Both the position numbers and the translations under genes were made by a program. From assembly GCA_945873815.1 (NCBI GenBank), contig CAMCEE010000006.1, forward strand, positions 22,623-86,622: a stretch of 64,000 nucleotides of DNA, given 5' to 3'. Each line of letters begins with the position of its first letter. The first letter of the stretch is position 1. The notes under the pieces are model-generated. The model searched no databases, had not been told where the DNA came from, and worked only from the letters and a program-made list of their open reading frames with translations. Source of the stretch: an uncultured Caryophanales bacterium (lineage in GTDB: Bacteria; Bacillota_I; Bacilli_A; RFN20; CAG-449). Below are positions 27,029 to 35,785 of the stretch, one piece after another.

Positions 27029-27091
27029 ATTATTAATTATATTTCGTTTATAAAACAATTCTTATTAGAAATGTTTACTAGATTTAATAAA

Positions 27092-27716
27092 ATCGAGTAG
27101 AGAGTGAAAAACAATAGTTTCTCCGCTCCCTCTCACATCAACGTACGTACGGTCTTCCGTATACGGTTGTTTAAAAAATATGCTTGATTTAAATTGTCTT
27201 TAGATAAGACTTCATCCATAAACTTCATAGTTTTGCTTTCCTCCTTTTGGTCTATCTATCATCACTATTTTTGGCTAACTTTTCACAAGATACGCTTGTT
27301 ACTTCTCATCCTTTCAAGTTAAATAGACACGTCCATTTGTACTTTGCAAAAGGTTTATTTATTCATCCCTTCATCTTTCGACTACTTTGGATTCTCTTGA
27401 CTTCTAGTGACAAACCTTTTTTGACTTCGAGTTTCCCCAAATTCACTAGACCTCACGGTGTAAGGCATATATCTTTCTAGCCTTGAGTACTTGATTTACT
27501 AACTAACTATTACGGTCATTTGTGATTTTAATATGTTTGGCTATTTCATCACCAGTTAATCGCCTTATATCAAGTTTCTATTCGTAACCCAGTCTATTTG
27601 CTACACTCTTCTTTCATCTCATACCTCACGATACAAGACTTAGTTTCGCTATGTAGTTATAACGACTTTCCTACTCGGGACTTTCACCCTTTAGATATAT
27701 GACATGCCCGTCACAC
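27092..27716 (-). mobile_element. Group II intron copy A, complete ends, ORF deleted
   Basis: The - strand starts with GTGTGACGGGCATGTC and continues with AAAGGGTGAAAGTCCCGAG, the standard 5' end and domain I sequence of bacterial group II introns. It ends with a domain V-like hairpin (27137-27170), GTGAGAGGGAGCGG and CTCTACTCGAT (domain VI and 3' end). Between them only a GGAGG site and about 18 codons (starting at 27228; M-K-F-M-D-E-V-L-S-K-D-N-L-N-Q-A-Y) of the reverse transcriptase remain, then the sequence jumps to domain V. The hairpin plus TTTTCTTT just upstream marks it as a class C type insertion. Its domain V differs from copy B at the catalytic triad position. Confidence 0.85.
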
Positions 27717-27717
27717 C

Positions 27718-27744
27718 AAAGAAAAGCGGTCATATAATGACTGC
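27718..27744 (-). terminator. Terminator hairpin used as intron target
   Basis: GCAGTCAT and ATGACCGC (27737-27744 and 27726-27733 read on the - strand) pair with one mismatch and a 3-nt loop, followed by TTTTCTTTG and then the intron 5' end. It could end the transcript of the ATPase gene. Class C group II introns are known to insert just after such hairpins. Confidence 0.65.
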
Positions 27745-27752
27745 CAATTAAC

Positions 27753-27809
27753 CGAACATAAACGTTCGCATATTCTCACATGGTGCAGCGTATGCAGTCT
27801 AGTGCGAAC
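27753..27809 (-). other. Structured region with alternative hairpins
   Basis: On the - strand GTTCGCA (27809-27803) can pair with TGCGAAC (27770-27764), and the same CGAAC can instead pair with a second GTTCG (27757-27753). A small TGCA-N5-TGCA repeat lies inside. The terminator hairpin follows directly. A weak promoter (TTGCTT-N17-TTTATT, 27859-27831) could start a short RNA here. It may be a small RNA or an attenuator-like tail of the ATPase message. Confidence 0.35.
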
Positions 27810-27860
27810 CCGATTGTTTCAAAAATTAGCAATAAACCATTATTAATTATTGAAAGCAAA

Positions 27861-29075
27861 TTAGATAAACAATAAGCTGTTTTCATCTAATAAAAAATTA
27901 AAAATATTAATCATTCTGTAACCTTTCTCTAATTTTACCAAAGGATTATTATCCATACTGATTACTATTTTTTTATATCCATCATCTAATCCTTTAAATG
28001 CACCTAATTCTCTATTTTTTGTTTCATCGTTCTCTATTGTTAAAGATACTTGAATATAATATAAATCATCGTTACTTCTGACAATAAAATCAATTTCTTG
28101 ATCATTATTTTTTCCAATATCAACAACATATCCTCTTCTAAGTAATTCAAGATATACGATATTTTCTAAAATGTGTGTCATTTCTATTTGTCTATAATTA
28201 AGTTTTGCATTTCTAAGTCCCATATCAACAACGTAATACTTATTTAATGTTTTTAAATATTCTTTACCCTTAATATCATATCTTGTCGCTTTATATAACA
28301 AGAAAGCGTCACACAAATATTTTAGATAATCTGAAATAGTTTCATTATCAACACTTTTATATCCATTCGACTTAAGAGTATTTGCAATTCTATTTGGAGA
28401 AACATAAGAACCAATACTTGAAAATAATAATTCAATTAAAGAATTAAACAATGCCTCGTTACGTATATGGTTTCTTTCAATAATATCTTTGAAAGCAATT
28501 GTTTCATTTATCATATTTAAATATTCAATTTTTTCATTTTTATTATCACTAGCACAGATATAAGGTAAACCACCATATGTTATATATTCATTAAAAGCTG
28601 TTTGTCTATCTACATTTCTAGACTCAAAAAATTCTTTAAAAGAAATTGGATATACCTTAATTTCAATTCCTCTCCCTCTCATCTTAGTGTTAATGTCACT
28701 GGATAATAATTTTGAGTTAGAACCTGTAATGTACAAATCCGAATTAAAATCCGTTTTTATTCCGTTAACAACATCTTCAAATTCATTAACCATTTGTATC
28801 TCATCAATAAAAATATAATATTTATCTTCATCAATAATTTGATTGTTAACATATTCATACAATTTATCTGGATCTCTAAGTTTGATATTTTTTCTTGATT
28901 CAAGATTAATTGCAATAATATGATCTTTATTTACTCCTGATTCAACCAAGTAATTATAATAGATATCAAATAATAAATACGACTTACCACACCTTCTAAT
29001 ACCGGTAATTATCTTAACAATATCTTTGTCTTTATACGAAATTAGTTTTTCTAAATAGAAGTCTCTTTTTATCAT
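27861..29075 (-). CDS. AAA_14 / DUF4143 ATP-binding protein
   Basis: A 404-residue P-loop ATPase. Walker A is I-T-G-I-R-R-C-G-K-S (about 23-32), Walker B is Y-Y-I-F-I-D-E-I-Q, and I-T-G-S-N-S-K-L-L follows as sensor 1. The C-terminal part (about 200-404) is DUF4143, which includes a PD-(D/E)XK-like core, here with D-Q-E-I-D-F-I-V and I-Q-V-S. Such proteins are widespread singletons of unsettled function. GAGGTG precedes this start, and the promoter upstream excludes a longer form. It stands alone between two group II intron remnants. Confidence 0.9.
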   Translation of the reverse strand: MIKRDFYLEKLISYKDKDIVKIITGIRRCGKSYLLFDIYYNYLVESGVNKDHIIAINLESRKNIKLRDPDKLYEYVNNQIIDEDKYYIFIDEIQMVNEFEDVVNGIKTDFNSDLYITGSNSKLLSSDINTKMRGRGIEIKVYPISFKEFFESRNVDRQTAFNEYITYGGLPYICASDNKNEKIEYLNMINETIAFKDIIERNHIRNEALFNSLIELLFSSIGSYVSPNRIANTLKSNGYKSVDNETISDYLKYLCDAFLLYKATRYDIKGKEYLKTLNKYYVVDMGLRNAKLNYRQIEMTHILENIVYLELLRRGYVVDIGKNNDQEIDFIVRSNDDLYYIQVSLTIENDETKNRELGAFKGLDDGYKKIVISMDNNPLVKLEKGYRMINIFNFLLDENSLLFI

Positions 29076-29094
29076 ATTATTCACCTCTATCGTT

Positions 29095-29123
29095 ATTCTA
29101 ACCGCAAAACTTTCTAATTTCAA
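29095..29123 (-). promoter_or_regulatory. Promoter of the AAA_14/DUF4143 gene
   Basis: TTGAAA (29123-29118) and TAGAAT (29100-29095) are exactly 17 bp apart on the - strand. The predicted start near 29088 gives a leader of about 13 nt that still holds the GAGGTG site. The promoter lies 32 bp downstream of the 3' end of intron copy B. Confidence 0.7.
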
Positions 29124-29154
29124 TATTTTTACGATTAAAGAATATTCATTTCAC

Positions 29155-29790
29155 ATCGAGTAGAGAGTGAATAACAATAGTTTCTCCGCTCCCTCTCACA
29201 CCACCGTACGTACGGTCTTCCGTATACGGCGGTTTAAATAAACAATCTATGCTATCGGTTTAAGATAGTACTCAAGAGGGTCCAATGACCCTCTTTTCTT
29301 TAGTCGTGAGTTTGAAATTGCTCTTTGGATTACAAAAGAGTGGCTCTTAAATTGATAGCCTCTTCTACAATAGGTTAGTCCCTTTTCTTCTTCATTTATT
29401 CCAAGTTTAACTAATAAAGAGATTTGTTTACTTGGGGTTTTCCATTGTTTCCAAATAACTACTCTAATTGCATTTCTTACCCATGGACCAATCTTACTTT
29501 CTAGCGCTCCTTTCATTGAGGCTTGTCGGTAATAATTAATCAAACCTCTTAAGACTTCATTTATCTTTTTAATTCGATAAGTTAAGTCTACACTCCAAGA
29601 ACGCTTTACTAATTTCTTTAATTTGAGAAATAGTTTCTTGAAACTTTCTTTATGGGGTTTAGACTTCCAATTTTCTTTGTCTTTCCAAAATGAAAAGCCT
29701 AAGTATTTAAGGTTATTTGGTCTTGTGATATGTGTCTTTTCTGCATTAACCTTTAACTTAAGTTTTGTTTCAATAAAAGTAATAATATAT
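29155..29790 (-). mobile_element. Group II intron copy B, 5'-truncated
   Basis: The last 90 bp match copy A closely: domain V hairpin, GTGAGAGGGAGCGG, and the CTCTACTCGAT end at 29155. Upstream lie only the C-terminal 180 codons of the reverse transcriptase/maturase; domains I-III and the N-terminal RT part are missing, with the break near 29790, about 12 bp from the stop of the next gene. Its domain V keeps the CGC triad followed by CGTAT and a pairing GGTGG strand. Truncation at the 5' side with an intact 3' end is what incomplete reverse transcription during retrohoming leaves. Confidence 0.85.
29247..29790 (-). pseudogene. C-terminal fragment of group II intron reverse transcriptase/maturase
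   Basis: An open frame of about 180 codons reads T-F-I-E-T-K-L-K-L-K-V-N-A-E-K-T, then L-K-Y-L-G-F-S-F (the end of the RT palm/thumb), and then the maturase X domain with I-N-Y-Y-R-Q-A-S-M and V-I-W-K-Q-W-K. No frameshift occurs within the fragment. The catalytic YADD region and everything before it are gone, so it cannot reverse transcribe. Family knowledge: the X domain helps intron folding, and it could in principle act alone if translated. Confidence 0.85.
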
Positions 29791-29802
29791 TAATAATTAA
29801 TA

Positions 29803-30888
29803 TTAGAATTCAAAAATCTCTTGAATAGAAGTATAAGGATTTATAATGTCTTTACCAATCGAAATAGCGTATTTTCCAATATGTGAATTATTCTTAACTG
29901 TCATTATTTCTCTTGAAGCAATCGCATATTCTTCATTTCCTTTAATCCCAGCACCAGCATTAAACACATATCCACCTAATTCTCTTATCGCATTATCTGA
30001 ATCTAAAGAATCATAAACTCCATTTTCTATTAATGAAGGCTTTAATGTATTTTCATTAACATAATTTGAAGTAAATATAGAATCACCTTCAATAATATTT
30101 ACCGCATAAGACGCATTGACTCTATATGCTTCTTTTAAAGAGGTTACCTCCTTGACTTTAAGTTGCGTATTCTCAAACCATTTTGCCCCTATATTTTCAT
30201 CATCGAATTTAGGATCTTTTATTATTACGATATCATAATACGAAGAAGGCAAATCAACTTGCGTAGTAACGTTTACTATTAACGCCGGCGAAGAATCTTT
30301 TCCTTTCAAAGTAATCTTAGTTCTCTTTCCTTCTTTATCAGGAAAAGAATATATAGTTTCGCTAAAATAATCTACTCCTGTATAATGGAAAGTTACAAAA
30401 TTAGATGCTCTAAGCGCGTCATGAATAATATAATCTCCATTTGTTAAGCTGAACAAATCAATTTGTTCATTAAATTTATTCCCAAGAGAAATCGATTCAC
30501 TCTTAATGCTATTAGAGCCGATTGCATCTTTTAGATTTACTAATCTAACACTATCTGTATATTTATCCAATTCATACGTTATCTTGGATTTAGAAGTCAA
30601 TAAGTATTTTCCATATGTTGCAACATCAATAATGTCCGCTTTTTCGTGAGCAAAAGAATCGTAGATTTTCTTAGATTCATTTTCTGTTTTATCTAAGACA
30701 GTAATGATGTCACCAATATTAGTTCCATTATTCTTATTTACTAAATCAACGATAGAAGAGACAGCCAAAAATCCAGTATACGAAATAAGTAATGCATTTA
30801 CTGCAATAAGAACTCCACGTATTCTTCTTTTTTGGTTAATCTTTTTTTTCAACTCTTCTTCTTCTTTTACTTCTTCAATTGATTGCAT
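29803..30888 (-). CDS. Membrane-anchored extracellular protein of unknown function
   Basis: A 361-residue protein. The first 25 residues are very charged (E, K, R), followed by one membrane helix (about 27-48), so the remaining 310 residues lie outside the cell. The outer part shows many alternating beta strands and repeated polar turns but no motif I recognise. It starts 9 bp after asnS with a GGAGA site and is likely co-transcribed with it. Its stop lies about 12 bp from the 5' break of intron copy B; the C-terminus looks natural, so truncation by the intron is possible but not evident. Confidence 0.65.
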   Translation of the reverse strand: MQSIEEVKEEEELKKKINQKRRIRGVLIAVNALLISYTGFLAVSSIVDLVNKNNGTNIGDIITVLDKTENESKKIYDSFAHEKADIIDVATYGKYLLTSKSKITYELDKYTDSVRLVNLKDAIGSNSIKSESISLGNKFNEQIDLFSLTNGDYIIHDALRASNFVTFHYTGVDYFSETIYSFPDKEGKRTKITLKGKDSSPALIVNVTTQVDLPSSYYDIVIIKDPKFDDENIGAKWFENTQLKVKEVTSLKEAYRVNASYAVNIIEGDSIFTSNYVNENTLKPSLIENGVYDSLDSDNAIRELGGYVFNAGAGIKGNEEYAIASREIMTVKNNSHIGKYAISIGKDIINPYTSIQEIFEF

Positions 30889-30897
30889 GCTTATCTC

Positions 30898-32283
30898 CTA
30901 ATAATCCATACTTCCATATGTACGTGGGAAAGGTAATACATCTCTAATGTTATTAATTCCACTTAAATACATTACTAATCTTTCAAATCCAATACCAAAT
31001 CCAGCATGTTTACAACCGCCGTATCTTCTTAAATCGAGATACCATCCGTATTTATCTAATGGTAAATGTGATTCTTCCATTTTACGTTTCAATACATCGT
31101 ATCTTTCTTCTCTTTGAGAACCACCTACTAATTCTCCGACTCCTGGAACTAATAAGTCACAAGCTGCGACTGTCTTGCCATCATCGTTTTCTCTCATATA
31201 GAATGATTTGATTTCCTTTGGATAATTGATTAGGAATAATGGTCCTTTAACAACTTCTTCTGTTAAATATCTCTCATGTTCTGATTGTAAATCCATTCCC
31301 CATTCAATCTTATTTTCTTCAAATTTCTTTCCTTTTGCAACTGCATCTTTTAGGATTTCAATAGCTTCGGTATATTCCATTTTCTTGAATGGAGTATTAA
31401 TAACATGATTTAATCTTTCTTTTAATGTTGGATCAATTCTCTCATTAAAGAATGCCATCTCTTCAGGAGCATTCTCTAAGCAATAATTTATGCAATAAAC
31501 AACGCAATCTTCGATTAACGACATATCATCTTCTAAATCTGCAAATGCGATTTCAGGTTCGATCATCCAGAATTCTGAAGCGTGGCTTCTAGTATTTGAT
31601 TTTTCACTTCTGAATGTTGGTCCAAATGTATATACATCCCTAAATGCTAATGCAAATGCCTCAACGTGAATTTGACCAGATCCAGAAAGTAAAGTCTTCT
31701 TTCCAAAATATGCGTCTTGATCCTTGTCGTTTGTTACAACGTGGAACATGTCATCACCCTCACATGTAATTCCAGTTAATAATGGTGTATGAACATAAAC
31801 AAATCCTTGATTTTGGAAGAATTCATGAATTGCCATAGAAAGGACACTTCTTAATCTAAATACAGCATTGAAAGTATTTGTTCTAGGACGCAAATGAGCA
31901 ATCTCTCTTAAATATTCAAATGAATGTCTCTTTTTTTGTAATGGATAAGAAGGATCAACTTCTCCTTCAACTATCAATGATTCTATTTGAATCTCAAATG
32001 GTTGTTTTCCATTTGGAGTTAAGACAAACTTACCTTTTATATCAACTGCAGTTCCAGCAATTAAATGAGCAATCTCATCGTGGTTTGCAACATCTTTTGA
32101 ATAAACTAATTGAGCATTTTTAAAATATGAGCCATCATTAAGTTCAATAAAACCAATGGATCCATTATCTCTATTTGTTTTAATCCATCCTTCTAGTTCT
32201 ACTTCATCAATAGAATCTTTCATTAATTGATCGCCATAATTAACGACTTCGAATAATTCTCTTACCGTTTTAAACTCTACCAT
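30898..32283 (-). CDS. asnS: Asparaginyl-tRNA synthetase
   Basis: A 461-residue class IIb synthetase. An N-terminal OB-fold anticodon-binding domain (about 20-120, with E-L-E-G-W-I-K-T-N-R-D) precedes the catalytic core. Motif 2 contains F-G-P-T-F-R-S-E-K-S-N-T-R-S-H, and the AsnRS-type H-A-S-E-F-W-M-I-E-P-E follows. Motif 3 is G-F-G-I-G-F-E-R. It charges tRNA(Asn). GGAGG precedes the start. No T-box leader is seen. Confidence 0.96.
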   Translation of the reverse strand: MVEFKTVRELFEVVNYGDQLMKDSIDEVELEGWIKTNRDNGSIGFIELNDGSYFKNAQLVYSKDVANHDEIAHLIAGTAVDIKGKFVLTPNGKQPFEIQIESLIVEGEVDPSYPLQKKRHSFEYLREIAHLRPRTNTFNAVFRLRSVLSMAIHEFFQNQGFVYVHTPLLTGITCEGDDMFHVVTNDKDQDAYFGKKTLLSGSGQIHVEAFALAFRDVYTFGPTFRSEKSNTRSHASEFWMIEPEIAFADLEDDMSLIEDCVVYCINYCLENAPEEMAFFNERIDPTLKERLNHVINTPFKKMEYTEAIEILKDAVAKGKKFEENKIEWGMDLQSEHERYLTEEVVKGPLFLINYPKEIKSFYMRENDDGKTVAACDLLVPGVGELVGGSQREERYDVLKRKMEESHLPLDKYGWYLDLRRYGGCKHAGFGIGFERLVMYLSGINNIRDVLPFPRTYGSMDY

Positions 32284-32305
32284 AAAAACGCCTCCATAAA
32301 TATAA

Positions 32306-32339
32306 CGAATACAAATATGTATTCGTATAATAAATTATA
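32306..32339 (-). promoter_or_regulatory. asnS leader: -10 box and inverted repeat
   Basis: TATAAT (32339-32334) lies 17 bp from a poor -35 box (TATGAA). Just after the expected start is an inverted repeat CGAATAC-N6-GTATTCG (32306-32325). It may be an operator or a 5' hairpin stabilising the asnS message. Confidence 0.4.
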
Positions 32340-32489
32340 CATTTTGTTTTCATTAATTCATAGACAAAAGATAGATTTTTTATTTTTTTTAAACATATTC
32401 TTAACAATCAATTTCGTAATAAAAGATTTTTAGGAAAAATATGCTTTTTTCCGTATTACATTAATATAACGTTTTTTCAAGGAGGTATT

Positions 32490-34223
32490 ATGAAAAATAA
32501 ACTACTAGTCTTTTCATGCACAGCGTTAATCACATTATTATCGACAAACCAAGTTAATCCTAATCTATGTCTTGCAAGTGATAATACTGTATCTTATCAA
32601 AATAACGCATATCAAATGCATGAAGTACAATCACAAACAAAAAACTTACTACTTTCAGAATCAATCTATAATGTAACTCAAACTAGATTTCAATTAAAAA
32701 ACTCGATTAGAATAAAAAATGGTGCTAAGAACATCTTCTCCCTATTCATCAGTTTTGATGAAGAAGATACTAGAACGATAGCTTATGGTGGTTACATTCG
32801 ATTTTACATCATCGATGATAATGGAAATGATTTAGCATGTATCGATAAAAGTTTTTCTTCTGAGCAAGAATTAGATGACATAGGTCCTTATTCATTATAT
32901 TGCAATGAGAATTATATCGTTCTAACATTTGATACATCATCTTTTCCTGATTATTTCACTTTCTGTGGAGAAGAATATGCTTCAAATAATAAATCATTCT
33001 TTATCGACTCGCCTGATCCATTAACTGTAAGAGCATATAGTTTAGAAACAAATCATATAAGTTATGATGATAGGCTCATTGGTTATCCAAAGCCTAAATA
33101 TGGAATTGCCCCAAACTCAAATGGTGTTTACTGTAATGGATCGACATATAATATCGACATAGATTACGACAATCGACTAACAGTAAACGATATCACAAAC
33201 AATATCACTGCATATGATTACGATGACAATCGTGAAGTAGATAAAAGCGTTACTGATGATACATATTCTAAGGCACTTCAAGAAAATAAACTAGGTACGT
33301 ATTCATTTAAAGTTAATGCTCAAGATTCATCAAACAACAAGAGTCAATTGACAGTTAACGCAACGATAAAAGACCTAACCGCGCCTGTCATTTACGGTGA
33401 GAATGATTTATCAATATCATACAAAGAATTATCAGAAACAGACACGATTTCCCTTAAAAACTACTATGAAGTGGTTGATAATTACGATAATAATATAAAC
33501 CTTGATACCGATATAATCCAATTGACGAGATGGGACAAAACAAATGTGACGCTAAAAGCAATTGATAGTTCTTCAAACATATCTAAAAAGGATGTATCAA
33601 TCTATGTGTACGATGATATAAAACCACTTATCATCGGTCCTTCTTCTCTTGAATTCTATCAATTTGAAATCAAAGATGATGCTGAATTATTAAAGAATTT
33701 CACTTATGATGATGAAGATGGATCAGGAGTAAAGGAATACGGAATAAAAAAAGCATTAGGTAAATGTGATTATGGAAAAACCGGTTCTTATCCTATCACT
33801 ATTTATTGCATTGATAAATTTAATAATGAATCAACATATCAAACAACTATCAAAATCAAAGATGGCATTGGACCTGTATTCTTCATCAATGAGGTCTCAT
33901 TATCATTAACAACGTCTTCTTTAAAAACAGCTAATGAAATTATTTCTCTTGCACAAGATCAAAAAATAATAGAAAGCGAAAACTATATCGAATGTAAATT
34001 CATCGATAATGAATATCAAGAAAATTATCGAAATGAAGGAAGTTACAAAACAAGAATAGTATGTTATAAAAAAGATGGAACAAAAGACTACTTCATGTTT
34101 AAAATCAATATTCAAAAAGAATATGAAAGAAACCTATTTAAAAGAATCTTCAATTCAATTGTTGATTTCTTTAATAGATTCACCTCATTCTTTAAATATA
34201 TTTGGAATGCGTTTACAAAATAA
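32490..34223 (+). CDS. Secreted surface protein with Ig-like repeats
   Basis: A 577-residue protein with a signal peptide (M-K-N-K-L-L-V-F-S-C-T-A start, cleavage near residue 29). After a unique N-terminal domain of about 200 residues there are three to four Ig-like units whose starts carry D-x-x-x-P-x-I-x-G or similar (L-T-A-P-V-I-Y-G; I-K-P-L-I-I-G-P; I-G-P-V-F-F-I), as in DUF5011/HYR-type cell-surface repeats. The C-terminal 35 residues are amphipathic and basic with many Phe; there is no LPXTG motif. It is probably attached to the membrane or envelope. GGAGG precedes the start. Confidence 0.8.
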   Translation: MKNKLLVFSCTALITLLSTNQVNPNLCLASDNTVSYQNNAYQMHEVQSQTKNLLLSESIYNVTQTRFQLKNSIRIKNGAKNIFSLFISFDEEDTRTIAYGGYIRFYIIDDNGNDLACIDKSFSSEQELDDIGPYSLYCNENYIVLTFDTSSFPDYFTFCGEEYASNNKSFFIDSPDPLTVRAYSLETNHISYDDRLIGYPKPKYGIAPNSNGVYCNGSTYNIDIDYDNRLTVNDITNNITAYDYDDNREVDKSVTDDTYSKALQENKLGTYSFKVNAQDSSNNKSQLTVNATIKDLTAPVIYGENDLSISYKELSETDTISLKNYYEVVDNYDNNINLDTDIIQLTRWDKTNVTLKAIDSSSNISKKDVSIYVYDDIKPLIIGPSSLEFYQFEIKDDAELLKNFTYDDEDGSGVKEYGIKKALGKCDYGKTGSYPITIYCIDKFNNESTYQTTIKIKDGIGPVFFINEVSLSLTTSSLKTANEIISLAQDQKIIESENYIECKFIDNEYQENYRNEGSYKTRIVCYKKDGTKDYFMFKINIQKEYERNLFKRIFNSIVDFFNRFTSFFKYIWNAFTK

Positions 34224-34279
34224 AGCTCATTTATAGATTCATTCTTGCTTCTAAATTATAATAATATTAGGTGAAAGAA

Positions 34280-35116
34280 ATGAATATATACAAGTGTCCA
34301 GTATGCAATAACCCATTAAATATAATTGATAAAACATATAAATGCAAATTAAATCATTCCTACGATATAGCAAAGAAAAGATACGTTAATCTAATGCTTG
34401 CAAATCAAGGTCATTCTTTACAAGAAGGAGATAATAAAATGATGATACAAGCAAGAAGCGATTTTTTGAATTCTAAAAAATATGATGTTTTATTAAATTC
34501 TATTATTAGTAACGTATCTTCTCTTCCTCTTACAAAGATTATCTTTTGTGATGTAGCTTGTGGTGATGGATACTATACCACAAAAATTCAAGAGGAGATA
34601 TCAAAAAATAAAGAGATTAAGACAATAGGAATTGATATATCAAAAGACGCCATTCAACAAGCATCAACAAGAAGAAATATCCTTAAAATTAATAATCTAG
34701 ATTACGTTATTGGAAATATGGATTATCTTCCTTTTATGAATGATTCATTCAATGTATTACTTAATTCCTTCGCTCCAATAAATGAAAAAGAATTTCAAAG
34801 AGTATTAAAATCAAACGGATATTATTTTCGTGTTCTTCCTGGAAAATATCACCTTTTAGAACTAAAAGAATTTCTCTATGATGAAGTGAGATTAAATACC
34901 CCAAAAGTCGAAGAATTAGAAGGTTTTGAATTACTAAAAGAAGAAATCGTCAAAGATACAATCGAATTAAATAATAAAGAGATAAATGATCTATTCACAA
35001 TGACTCCTTATTACTATAAAACAAGTTATGAAGCTAAGGAGCGATTAAAAAACCTTTCATATTTAAAAACAAAGATTGAATTTGTGATTAGAATCTATAA
35101 ATGCTCAAAAAAATAA
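34280..35116 (+). CDS. rlmA: 23S rRNA (guanine-N1)-methyltransferase RlmA-like
   Basis: A 278-residue SAM-dependent methyltransferase. The N-terminal zinc ribbon C-P-V-C...C-K-L-N-H-S-Y-D-I-A is diagnostic for the RlmA family, followed by R-Y-V-N-L. The Rossmann part has D-V-A-C-G-D-G-Y-Y and later G-I-D-I-S-K-D-A. The target in family members is G745 or G748 of 23S rRNA; which one applies here (RlmAI or RlmAII) is not decided. A GTG nine bases upstream is possible, but AGGTG within it places the start at this ATG. The stop codon lies inside the terminator. Confidence 0.9.
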   Translation: MNIYKCPVCNNPLNIIDKTYKCKLNHSYDIAKKRYVNLMLANQGHSLQEGDNKMMIQARSDFLNSKKYDVLLNSIISNVSSLPLTKIIFCDVACGDGYYTTKIQEEISKNKEIKTIGIDISKDAIQQASTRRNILKINNLDYVIGNMDYLPFMNDSFNVLLNSFAPINEKEFQRVLKSNGYYFRVLPGKYHLLELKEFLYDEVRLNTPKVEELEGFELLKEEIVKDTIELNNKEINDLFTMTPYYYKTSYEAKERLKNLSYLKTKIEFVIRIYKCSKK

Positions 35117-35145
35117 TGGCAGATATTGCCATTATCTTTTGTGTT
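35113..35145. terminator. Bidirectional terminator between rlmA and the XRE operon
   Basis: ATAATGGCA (35113-35121) pairs with TGCCATTAT (35127-35135) over a 5-nt loop. T-rich sequence follows on both strands (CTTTTGTG and TTTTTTTG), so it ends both convergent units. Confidence 0.8.
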
Positions 35146-35785
35146 TGTTTTTCTTTAATTCATAATAGAATAATTTCTTTACGTCTGCGCTATTCAAGAA
35201 TGGATATAATGCGTCAATATCCAAATCTGGACATTTGCCACAAACGTATCTATCTACTAGAATCGACAAGCAATCCGGTGATACAAAGTGAACCATTTTT
35301 ATTGAAATTGTATCTCCATCTTTTAATGTCTTCAAGAAAATTGCATCGCAATCTTTTTTTGTCATAAATGGCATGATTGCAGCATAATCGACATCTTTAA
35401 ATTCTTTATCGTTTTTAAGAATCCTTTTTGCAATTCCATGAATATCGTCTTTATCCATATAGGGTAGAATCTTCAAAAGACGATTTGTTGTATCTTCTGT
35501 TGCAGGGCTATCTTGGAACCAATCTTTTGTAGTACGTTTTACTTTTTTAGAAATTTTCGTACCTAATCCTTTCATTGAACTAACAAACTCATTCCAATCC
35601 CTTTTTAGATTTTCTTTCGAAAACATTGTTTCGCTTGATTTTTTACTAGAGGAGTCTTCTTCAGAATCATATTTGATTCTTTGTGATTTTCTATTATCAA
35701 CAACTTCAGGATCAATTACATTATCGCCATCTTTGATTTCCTCATAGTAAGTTTTTCCATTAATTGTTACTTTTCTCAACTTCAT
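35132..35785 (-). CDS. Protein with four helical repeats, partner of an XRE regulator
   Basis: A 217-residue protein. After an N-terminal beta-hairpin-like segment and a Ser/Lys-rich linker (about 20-75), four degenerate repeats follow with a spacing of about 28-31 residues: starts near 103 (I-L-P-Y-M-D-K-D-D-I), 134 (I-M-P-F-M-T-K-K-D-C), 162 (M-V-H-F-V-S-P-D-C-L) and 190 (L-Y-P-F-L-N-S-A-D-V). They look like short two-helix units. The gene overlaps the XRE regulator gene by 26 bp. GGGAGG supports the start. Function unknown; it may modulate the regulator. Confidence 0.7.
   Translation of the reverse strand: MKLRKVTINGKTYYEEIKDGDNVIDPEVVDNRKSQRIKYDSEEDSSSKKSSETMFSKENLKRDWNEFVSSMKGLGTKISKKVKRTTKDWFQDSPATEDTTNRLLKILPYMDKDDIHGIAKRILKNDKEFKDVDYAAIMPFMTKKDCDAIFLKTLKDGDTISIKMVHFVSPDCLSILVDRYVCGKCPDLDIDALYPFLNSADVKKLFYYELKKNKHKR

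Noticed and set aside
27247..27480. Open frame of 77 codons on the + strand within intron copy A
   Set aside because: It is antisense to group II intron domains I-IV, and its product has no family features.
35101..35367. Open frame of 88 codons on the + strand after rlmA
   Set aside because: It begins inside the rlmA terminator and is antisense to the repeat protein; it has no ribosome binding site.
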